Source of the DNA: JAJZGK01 sp035538795
GTDB lineage: Bacteria > Pseudomonadota > Alphaproteobacteria > Rhodospirillales > Magnetospirillaceae
Direction: 5' to 3'
Assembly: GCA_035538795.1 (NCBI GenBank)
Contig: DATLJS010000041.1
Span: forward strand, 111,483-175,482
Length of the DNA stretch: 64,000 nucleotides
Position numbers and translations under genes: made by a program. The notes below the pieces were generated by a model. The model had not been told where the DNA came from. It saw only the letters and a program-made list of their open reading frames with translations, and did not search any database. Of the stretch, positions 1 through 6,112 are shown in pieces (the first letter of the stretch is position 1; each line of letters begins with the position of its first letter).

Positions 1-1
1 T

Positions 2-184
2 ATTTTGCGGATCGGGGCGAAACAGGAGGGCGTAGTGCGCAACGAACGCATCATGCCCGATGGACGCAAGCGGAACTCGGTGCGCTTCAGCATCATTGAC
101 GACGAATGGGCCGAGGTCAAAGCTGCCTTGCTGCGTAAAATGGCCCAGCCGGCATGGCCGCCGGTTCAGAACAGCATCAGTTGA
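2..184 (+). CDS. GNAT family N-acetyltransferase, C-terminal fragment
   Basis: Only the last 60 codons are inside the window, ending at a TGA at 182-184. The visible protein carries GAKQEGVVRNERIMPDGRKR followed by a VRFSIIDDEW stretch. This is the usual C-terminal end of RimJ/RimL-like GNAT acetyltransferases: the strand after the acetyl-CoA site, a basic turn, then a short helix. The substrate cannot be read from this fragment. The last 19 bases overlap the 3' end of the convergent radical SAM gene on the other strand. The family call rests on this tail alone. Confidence 0.7.
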   Translation: MLRIGAKQEGVVRNERIMPDGRKRNSVRFSIIDDEWAEVKAALLRKMAQPAWPPVQNSIS

Positions 185-1236
185 TCCCCAGACGCGGGCG
201 GCGGTTTGAACTGGCTGGTGTCGAGGGCGTAGCCTGGGCCGTTCAGACCCAGTTTGCGTTGCGCGACGCGGAACCGTTGATACAGCAGTTCGGCATGGGG
301 GCCGCTGCCGGTGAAACGTTTGCCAAAGGCGGGATCGTTGAGTCTGCCGTTGCGTTGCTGGCTGACCAGCGACAGCACATGGGCGGCGCGGTTGGGAAAA
401 TGAACCGCCAGCCAATCGGCGAAAAGTTCCTTCACCTCGTAAGGCAGCCGCAGCAGGATGCAGCCGGCGCTTCGGGCTCCGGCTTCCTTGGCGGCGGTCA
501 GAATGGCTTCCAGTTCATGATCGTTGATCCGCGGAATCATCGGCGCGGCCAGGACGGCCGTGGGGATGCCGGCTTCGGCCAGACGGGCGATGGCGTCGAG
601 CCGTTTGCCTGGCGTGGCGGCCCGCGCTTCCAGCTTGCGGTGCAGGCCGCGGTCCAGGGTGGTGATGCTGACGGCGACCGAAGCCAGTCTTTTTGCGGCC
701 ATGGCTCCCAGAATGTCGATGTCGCGGGTGACCAGATGGCTTTTGGTGACGATGGCGACTGGATGGTTGAAGGCGGCCAGCACCTCCAGGCAGTCGCGCA
801 TGATGCGGTATTTTCGTTCGATGGGCTGATAAGGGTCGGTATTGGTGCCGATGGCCAGCACGGCGGGGCGATAACCCGCTTTGCGCAATTCCGCCGCCAG
901 CAGGTCCGGGGCGTTGGGTTTCGCCAGCAGCCTGGTTTCGAAATCCAGGCCGGGCGACAGGTCGAGATAGGCGTGTCCGGGCCGGGCGAAGCAATAGACG
1001 CAGCCGTGCGCGCATCCCCTGTATGGATTGACGGAGCGGTCAAAGGGAATGTCGGGCGAGTCGTTGCGGGTGATGATGGTTCGCGCTCTTTCCAGATGTA
1101 CCATGGTCGGCAGGGGAGACTCTTCGTCCTTGCCCCCTATCCAGCCGTCATCGAACGCTTCCATGGACAAACGGTCGAAGCGGGGTTTGGGGTTGATGCG
1201 GGCGCCGCGCGCCTTGGGCCAATCGTCACGGGTCAT
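166..1236 (-). CDS. PA0069-family radical SAM protein
   Basis: The protein has 356 residues. It carries the radical SAM cluster motif CX3CX2C (C75, C79, C82, read as CAHGCVYC), which binds a 4Fe-4S cluster and S-adenosylmethionine. After it come the GTNTDPYQP and SITTLDRGL segments typical of the PA0069/Rv2578c branch, which is related to spore photoproduct lyase. The substrate of this branch is not established, so a DNA-repair role would be a guess. The start is an ATG 89 bases from xseA, which is divergent and probably shares the intergenic promoter region. The 3' end overlaps the neighbouring GNAT gene tail to tail. Confidence 0.88.
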   Translation of the reverse strand: MTRDDWPKARGARINPKPRFDRLSMEAFDDGWIGGKDEESPLPTMVHLERARTIITRNDSPDIPFDRSVNPYRGCAHGCVYCFARPGHAYLDLSPGLDFETRLLAKPNAPDLLAAELRKAGYRPAVLAIGTNTDPYQPIERKYRIMRDCLEVLAAFNHPVAIVTKSHLVTRDIDILGAMAAKRLASVAVSITTLDRGLHRKLEARAATPGKRLDAIARLAEAGIPTAVLAAPMIPRINDHELEAILTAAKEAGARSAGCILLRLPYEVKELFADWLAVHFPNRAAHVLSLVSQQRNGRLNDPAFGKRFTGSGPHAELLYQRFRVAQRKLGLNGPGYALDTSQFKPPPASGDQLMLF

Positions 1237-1325
1237 GACTAGAACATATCATGAACAATTGTGGCGGGGCGAGTCGCCGATGAAGGCATCTTGCCCCTGG
1301 CGTCGGCTCCGCCTATCTTGCCCTT

Positions 1326-2855
1326 ATGTCCGATTCGCCACCGCCGTCCCACAACGCCCCGGAATATTCGGTGGCCGAACTGTCCAACGCCCTGAAGAGG
1401 ACGGTGGAGCAGGCCTATGACAACGTTCGGGTCAAGGGCGAGATTTCCGGTTTCAAGCGACATTCGTCGGGGCATCTCTATTTTGCCCTGAAAGATGCCG
1501 ACGCGGTGCTGGACGCCGTCTGTTGGCGCGGTTCTGCCGGTAAACTGGCGATCCAGCCAGAAGACGGCATGGAAGTGGTGGCGCAGGGCCGTCTGACCAC
1601 TTATCCGGGGCGCTCCAAATACCAAATGGTGGTGGAACGCATGGAGCTGGCGGGGCAGGGGGCTCTGCTGAAGCTTTTGGAAGACCGCAAGCGCAAGCTG
1701 GCCGCCGAAGGTCTGTTCGAACAAGGGCGCAAGAAGCGCATTCCTTTTCTGCCCGCGGTCATCGGCGTGGTCACGTCGCCCACCGGCGCGGTGATCCGCG
1801 ACATTCTGCATCGTCTGTCCGACCGCTTTCCCCGCCATGTGTTGCTGTGGCCGGTGGCGGTGCAGGGCGACGGCGCGGCCGCGCAGGTGGCGGCGGCTAT
1901 CGACGGCTTCAACGCCATCAAAGCGGGCGGGCCGGTGCCGCGTCCGGATGTGCTGATCGTCGCCCGTGGCGGCGGCAGTCTGGAAGATTTGTGGGCCTTC
2001 AATGAAGAAGCGGTGGTGCGGGCCGCTGCGGCGTCGGTTATTCCGCTGATTTCGGCGGTGGGACACGAGACCGATACGACCCTGATCGATTACGCCTCGG
2101 ACCTGCGGGCGCCGACGCCGACCGGCGCCGCGGAAATGGCTGTGCCGGTGCGTCGCGATCTGATCTTGCAGGTGATGGACCGGGGGCGGCGCATGGTCGC
2201 CGCAGCCGGACGCCTGCTGGATGAACGGCGCTTGCGCGTGCAGGGGCTGGGTCGCGGCCTGCCTGACCTGCGCCGCCGTGTGCAGGATTTGCAGCAGACG
2301 CTGGACGACCGCTCCGAACGCCTGATCAACGCCCTGCCGAACCTGTTGCACAAGCGCGAAGCCCAATTGGCGCAATTGGGGGCGCGGCTGCGTAGCCCGC
2401 GCGAACAGATCGCCGCCAAAAGCCACCAATTATCGACTCTGCTGACCCGTCTGGACGGCGCTCTGAAGGCCAGCCGCGCCGCCGAGCTGTCCCGGCTGGA
2501 GCGCGGGCGGCTGGAGCTGGACCAAAAAACCGCCAGGCTGGAAGCGGCCTTTCCCCGCTTGCTGGAGCGCCGCCGCGACAGGCTGGCCCGTGCCGGCGCG
2601 CTGTTGGACAGCTATTCCTACGAACAGATTCTGAAGCGCGGTTTCGCCCTGGTGCGCGATGTGGCCGGAGAAGCCGTGACCAGCGCCGATCAGGCGCGAG
2701 ACAGGGGGCATCTGACCGTCACGTTCCAGGGGCAGCAATCGGTGGCGGTGACGGTGGACGGCGGGAATGCGGTTCCGGCCCAAGCCGCGCCGCGCCCCGC
2801 CGGCGCCAAGCCGTCGTCGAAAGGCAAGGACGACCGGCAGGGCAGCCTTCTGTAA
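1326..2855 (+). CDS. xseA: exodeoxyribonuclease VII large subunit
   Basis: The product (509 aa) is the large subunit of exonuclease VII, which degrades single-stranded DNA from both ends together with the small subunit XseB, not found in this window. Order: N-terminal OB fold (about residues 12-110, with VKGEISGFKRHSSGHLYF), catalytic core (about 130-330, with VTSPTGAVIRDILHR, VARGGGSLEDLWAFNEE and ISAVGHETDTTLIDYASD) and a long Arg/Leu-rich coiled coil (about 290-440). The tail after residue 475 is Ala/Pro/Lys-rich and looks disordered. Length and motifs are normal for the family. The gene is divergent from the radical SAM gene. Confidence 0.97.
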   Translation: MSDSPPPSHNAPEYSVAELSNALKRTVEQAYDNVRVKGEISGFKRHSSGHLYFALKDADAVLDAVCWRGSAGKLAIQPEDGMEVVAQGRLTTYPGRSKYQMVVERMELAGQGALLKLLEDRKRKLAAEGLFEQGRKKRIPFLPAVIGVVTSPTGAVIRDILHRLSDRFPRHVLLWPVAVQGDGAAAQVAAAIDGFNAIKAGGPVPRPDVLIVARGGGSLEDLWAFNEEAVVRAAAASVIPLISAVGHETDTTLIDYASDLRAPTPTGAAEMAVPVRRDLILQVMDRGRRMVAAAGRLLDERRLRVQGLGRGLPDLRRRVQDLQQTLDDRSERLINALPNLLHKREAQLAQLGARLRSPREQIAAKSHQLSTLLTRLDGALKASRAAELSRLERGRLELDQKTARLEAAFPRLLERRRDRLARAGALLDSYSYEQILKRGFALVRDVAGEAVTSADQARDRGHLTVTFQGQQSVAVTVDGGNAVPAQAAPRPAGAKPSSKGKDDRQGSLL

Positions 2856-2894
2856 GGCCTAGCCTTTGCCACGGCTCGGGTGTAGAAAACCCCG

Positions 2895-3641
2895 ATGAAT
2901 ACCGAAGCCAATCTTCCCCTGATCGCCGTCGTCGTTCCGGTCAAGAACGAGGCCGACAATATCCATCCGCTGGTGGGCGAAATCACCGCCGCCCTTCGTG
3001 GCCGCTGGCCCTTCGAGATCGTCTATGTCGACGACGGCAGCGACGATACCACGCCGGCCCGGCTGAAGGACGCCAAGGCCGCCAATGCCGAGCTGCGGGT
3101 GGTGCGCCACCAAAAGAGCTGCGGCCAGAGCCAGGCGGTCGCCACCGGCGTGAAATTCGCCAGGGCTCCGTTTATCGCCACCCTGGACGGCGACGGCCAG
3201 AACGACCCGGCCGATATTCCCGCCATGCTGGAACGCCTGCTGGCGGAACCCGAAGCCGCCCGGCACCTGCTGCTGGTGGCCGGTCATCGCCAGAAGCGTC
3301 AGGACGATGGCATCCGCCTGATTTCGTCGAAGATCGCCAACAATATCCGTGCTTCGCTGCTGAAGGACGATACGCCTGATACCGGCTGCGGGTTGAAGGT
3401 GTTCGCCCGTGAAGCCTTCCTCGATATGCCGCGCTTCAACCACATGCACCGTTTTCTGCCGGCTCTGATGATCCGTCGCGGCGGCAAGGTGGTGTCTGTC
3501 CGTGTCAATCATCGTCCGCGTGAACGCGGCGTGTCGAAATACGGCGTGTGGAACCGCCTGTGGGTCGGCATCGTCGATCTGTTCGGGGTGATGTGGCTGC
3601 AAGCCCGCGCCAGCGTTCCCGTGATTGACGGGCAGGACTGA
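2895..3641 (+). CDS. family 2 glycosyltransferase, polyprenyl-phosphate sugar transferase type
   Basis: A 248-residue GT-A fold enzyme. The N-terminus VVVPVKNEADNI, the nucleotide/metal site VYVDDGSDD and the acceptor-side motif DGDGQNDP match the DPM1/ArnC-like group, which moves a sugar from a nucleotide donor to a polyprenyl phosphate at the inner face of the membrane. A basic RERGVSKYG motif precedes a C-terminal amphipathic segment; there are no clear C-terminal transmembrane helices, unlike ArnC. The next gene, a TVP38-family membrane protein, starts 7 bases after the stop, so the two are probably co-transcribed. The sugar is unknown. No clear ribosome binding site is seen before the ATG. 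Confidence 0.9.
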   Translation: MNTEANLPLIAVVVPVKNEADNIHPLVGEITAALRGRWPFEIVYVDDGSDDTTPARLKDAKAANAELRVVRHQKSCGQSQAVATGVKFARAPFIATLDGDGQNDPADIPAMLERLLAEPEAARHLLLVAGHRQKRQDDGIRLISSKIANNIRASLLKDDTPDTGCGLKVFAREAFLDMPRFNHMHRFLPALMIRRGGKVVSVRVNHRPRERGVSKYGVWNRLWVGIVDLFGVMWLQARASVPVIDGQD

Positions 3642-3648
3642 CGGTTTC

Positions 3649-4368
3649 ATGACCTCCGCCGTTTCCGCCGGCTTGAAGCCGCGACTGCTGATCAAAGGTC
3701 TGCTGACCATCCTGTCCCTGGCGGCGGTGGGCTGGGCACTGAAAATGTCTGGCTTGGGTGATCTCTTGTCAGAACATTGGATCGACGCGGAAGTGCGCGG
3801 CCATGGCGTCTATGGCTTGCTGCTGTTCGTCGGATTGGGCAGCGGCCTGATCGCCATCGGTTTTCCCCGTCAGTTGCTGTGTTTCATGGGCGGCTATGCC
3901 TTCGGTTTCATCGAAGGGGTGGTTCTGGCCTCGGCGGCTTCGCTGATCGGCTGCGTGTTGTGTTTCTATTATGCCCGCCTGCTGGGGCGTGAACTGGTGA
4001 TGCATAAATTCGCCGCCCGGGTCCGCCGGGTGGACGACTTCCTGAAGGAAAATCCCCTCAGCATGACCATGCTGATCCGTTTTCTGCCGGTGGGCAGCAA
4101 TCTATTGGCCAATCTGGTGGGGGGCGTGTCGTCGGTTCCGGCTGGGGCTTTCTTTATCGGTTCGCTGATCGGTTATCTGCCCCAGACGGTGGTGTTCGTT
4201 CTGTTGGGCAGCGGCGTGCATGTGGACCCGCTGTTCCGCATCGGCGCCAGCGTCGTGCTGTTCGTGCTCTCGACGGTGATGGGTGTCGTGCTCTACCGCC
4301 GCATGCGCCATGGCCACAGCCTGGACGCCGAGCTTGACCAGGAGGTCGAGGTCGAGGACGGCGAATAA
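3649..4368 (+). CDS. TVP38/TMEM64 family membrane protein
   Basis: A 239-residue integral membrane protein of the TVP38/TMEM64 (SNARE-associated, DedA-like) family. It has about six hydrophobic segments. The family core is visible in GFPRQLLCFMGGYAFG (about residues 70-85) and in the second re-entrant loop MLIRFLPVGSNLLANLVGG. DedA-superfamily members act as lipid or undecaprenyl-phosphate scramblases and flippases; a role with the upstream glycosyltransferase in turning over a lipid-linked sugar is inference. An upstream TTG at 3625 is in frame but overlaps the previous gene, so the ATG at 3649 is preferred. The C-terminus is very acidic. Confidence 0.88.
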   Translation: MTSAVSAGLKPRLLIKGLLTILSLAAVGWALKMSGLGDLLSEHWIDAEVRGHGVYGLLLFVGLGSGLIAIGFPRQLLCFMGGYAFGFIEGVVLASAASLIGCVLCFYYARLLGRELVMHKFAARVRRVDDFLKENPLSMTMLIRFLPVGSNLLANLVGGVSSVPAGAFFIGSLIGYLPQTVVFVLLGSGVHVDPLFRIGASVVLFVLSTVMGVVLYRRMRHGHSLDAELDQEVEVEDGE

Positions 4369-4404
4369 TCCGCCGGTTTGGCGCTGCGGCGCAGGGAGGC
4401 ATCA

Positions 4405-5022
4405 ATGACGGTTGCGACTTTTCTGGCCTACAGCTGCGCTCTGTTCATCGCCGCCGTTATTCCCGGCCCCGGCATGACGGCCATTTTGGCGCGGGCGTTG
4501 GGATCGGGGGCGCGTCCCACTTTCTTCATGGGTTTCGGCCTGATCCTGGGCGATCTGACCTATCTGACGGCGGTGATTCTGGGACTGGCCTACATCGCCC
4601 AAACCTTCGCCGAGGTTTTTCTGGCTATCAAGTTCGCCGGCGCCGCGTACCTGGGATATCTGGCCTGGAGGCTGTGGAACGGCACCCTGCTGCCCCAGGA
4701 CGTGCAGGCCCGTGCCGACGCCAGCCTGAAAGGGGCCTTTCTCTCGGGCCTGTTCGTCACTCTGGGCAATCCGAAGACCATGCTGTTCTATGTGGCTTTG
4801 GTGCCGACCCTGGTCCCCTTGGATGCGATCGGGGTGGGGGATTATTTGGCGCTGGTGGGCATTACTTTCTCGGTGCTGATGGTGGCCCTGTTGCCCTACA
4901 TCGTCCTGGCGGCGCGGGCGCGGAGTCTTTTACGGCGGCCGGCGGCCCTGAAGATGCTCAACAGGACCGCCGCCGGTATTTTGGCCGGAACCGCCGCCGT
5001 CATCACGGCACGGGCGGCCTGA
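4405..5022 (+). CDS. LysE/RhtB-family amino acid exporter
   Basis: A 205-residue membrane protein of the LysE family, which exports amino acids or related small molecules by proton exchange. The N-terminus contains the signature IPGPGMTAILARALGSGAR, followed by GFGLILGDLTYL, and GNPKTMLFYVALVP lies near the middle. About six transmembrane segments are present. The ATG at 4405 follows a strong GGGAGG ribosome binding site at 6 bases; an upstream TTG in the same frame lacks one. The substrate cannot be predicted. The gene ends four bases before the convergent ArsC-like gene. Confidence 0.92.
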   Translation: MTVATFLAYSCALFIAAVIPGPGMTAILARALGSGARPTFFMGFGLILGDLTYLTAVILGLAYIAQTFAEVFLAIKFAGAAYLGYLAWRLWNGTLLPQDVQARADASLKGAFLSGLFVTLGNPKTMLFYVALVPTLVPLDAIGVGDYLALVGITFSVLMVALLPYIVLAARARSLLRRPAALKMLNRTAAGILAGTAAVITARAA

Positions 5023-5026
5023 CGGA

Positions 5027-5446
5027 TCACATATGGCCGTGGTCGCAGCGGCCCTGGGCGTGACGGTCGTCGCAGGACAAGCCGTCCTTGGAAGGCTGGA
5101 TGCCGATCCATGCCTGCAGTTTCACCGGATCGAAGCCGAAGGATTTGACCTCTCCGACCTGAAGCAGCGGCCGGCGGATCAGATCGCGGTCGGCCAGCAT
5201 CAGCGGCAAGGCGTCGGCTTCAGAGATGGCATGGCGGTCGATCTGACCGGATTTCAGGGTGGGGTGCAGGCGGTTGAACCATTCCGCCACCTCGGTCTCG
5301 CCGAAAAAGCTGCGTAGGCTGTCCGTGGTGAAGGCTTCATTGTTCAGATCCTGCCGGATCACCTTGTGCCCTGCCGCCTCAAGGGTACGCTGCTGTTTGT
5401 CATTGGCGGCGCAGTCGGGCTTTCCCCAGAACAAAATTTCGGCCAT
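5027..5446 (-). CDS. ArsC/Spx-like nitrogenase-associated protein
   Basis: A 139-residue thioredoxin-fold protein of the ArsC/Spx superfamily. The segment FWGKPDCAANDKQ puts a single cysteine (C12) at the ArsC position but lacks the arsenate reductase pattern CX5R, so arsenate reduction is unlikely. It resembles the nitrogenase-associated group (NifO-like, TIGR01616), whose role is thought to be in molybdenum or electron allocation for nitrogenase. The last 16 residues are rich in Cys, His and Asp (SCDDRHAQGRCDHGHM), a possible metal-binding tail. The gene is divergent from an FeSII-type ferredoxin, another nitrogenase-linked protein. A palindrome at 5477-5495 lies just upstream. The start has a GGAG site 7 bases before the ATG. 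Confidence 0.8.
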   Translation of the reverse strand: MAEILFWGKPDCAANDKQQRTLEAAGHKVIRQDLNNEAFTTDSLRSFFGETEVAEWFNRLHPTLKSGQIDRHAISEADALPLMLADRDLIRRPLLQVGEVKSFGFDPVKLQAWIGIQPSKDGLSCDDRHAQGRCDHGHM

Positions 5447-5476
5447 GGCCGTTCTCCGTTCAAGCGCCCCCGCCTG

Positions 5477-5495
5477 ATTTAGAGATGATCTAAAT
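5477..5495. promoter_or_regulatory. Irr-box-like palindrome upstream of the ArsC-like gene
   Basis: A perfect inverted repeat, ATTTAGA-GATGA-TCTAAAT, lies 31 bases upstream of the ArsC-like start codon. Its inner 17 bases match 15 of 17 positions of the iron control element TTTAGAANNNTTCTAAA bound by the Fur-family regulator Irr in other alphaproteobacteria. The position fits an operator over a promoter. That Irr exists in this organism and binds here is inference. Confidence 0.5.
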
Positions 5496-5584
5496 TAAGC
5501 TCGGCGCAGGCAAGCCTTAATTTCTGACCCGTCGCACCATAGCCCGGCCTGGGCTGTCCATGGCCACGGCGTTCTGGCGAAGGC

Positions 5585-5601
5585 TGATTGCCCGCCAATC
5601 A
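5585..5601. promoter_or_regulatory. TGATTG-N5-CAATCA palindrome upstream of the ferredoxin gene
   Basis: A perfect 6-base inverted repeat with a 5-base CCCGC spacer lies about 98 bases before the FeSII-type ferredoxin start. It resembles an operator for a dimeric regulator. It is not an FNR box, because the half-sites and spacing differ. The regulator is unknown. Confidence 0.35.
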
Positions 5602-5698
5602 ATAACGCGATCACTTGCTCCGGGGGGCGGGCTGACATAGCCTGCTGATTGAGAGGGGGCTCTCTAGGACACTCGCGGCAACAAACAGGAGACGCGCG

Positions 5699-6082
5699 AT
5701 GGCTAATGTGACCTTTTCCGGCCCCACTCTCGATAAAGATATCACCGTGTACGCCGTGGCCGGCGACATGGGGACTCTTCTGGCTTTAGCGAAAAAGAAC
5801 AATATCCCGATTCCTTTTCAGTGCCAGGACGGCGAATGCGGTTCCTGTCTCGTGAAGATCACCCATCTGGAGGGCAAGGCCCCCATGGGAATCGCCTTGA
5901 CCCAGAAGGAAAAAGCCACTTTGTCGGTCAACGGCAAGCTGACCAAGGAAGCCCGCGACAAGGCCGAGGTGAACGATATTCCCCCGCCGTATCGGTTGGC
6001 CTGTCAGTACATTGTCCGGAACGAGGACATTCTGGTGGAGTTCTCGGGCGAGCCGGGCGTGGAAATCGAACTGCGCCGCTGA
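5699..6082 (+). CDS. FeSII-type (Shethna protein II) 2Fe-2S ferredoxin
   Basis: A 127-residue plant-type 2Fe-2S ferredoxin. Cluster ligands are C42, C47, C50 and C102 (FQCQDGECGSCL and YRLACQ). The whole length, and the stretches CLVKITHLEG and PPxYRLACQxIV in particular, match the Shethna FeSII protein of Azotobacter vinelandii. FeSII binds the two nitrogenase components in an oxygen-protected complex. The conserved insert between the third and fourth cysteines (about 52-95), which FeSII uses for nitrogenase binding, is present. The gene stands alone, divergent from the nitrogenase-associated ArsC-like gene; no nif structural gene is in the window. A GAGAC site precedes the ATG. Confidence 0.88.
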   Translation: MANVTFSGPTLDKDITVYAVAGDMGTLLALAKKNNIPIPFQCQDGECGSCLVKITHLEGKAPMGIALTQKEKATLSVNGKLTKEARDKAEVNDIPPPYRLACQYIVRNEDILVEFSGEPGVEIELRR

Positions 6083-6090
6083 AGTGGGAA

Positions 6091-6112
6091 GGCGCCGCCG
6101 AAAGGCGGCGCC
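6091..6112. terminator. Hairpin between convergent genes
   Basis: A nine-base-pair perfect stem, GGCGCCGCC / GGCGGCGCC, is closed by a GAAA tetraloop between the ferredoxin stop and the stop of the convergent GGDEF-EAL gene. There is no real T tract on either side, so it could also block read-through or protect 3' ends. Confidence 0.6.

Noticed and set aside
5560..5600. A possible sigma-54 promoter (TGGCGA ... TTGC) before the FeSII-type gene
   Set aside because: The distance between the GG and GC elements is 12 bases rather than 10, and the -24 element is poor.
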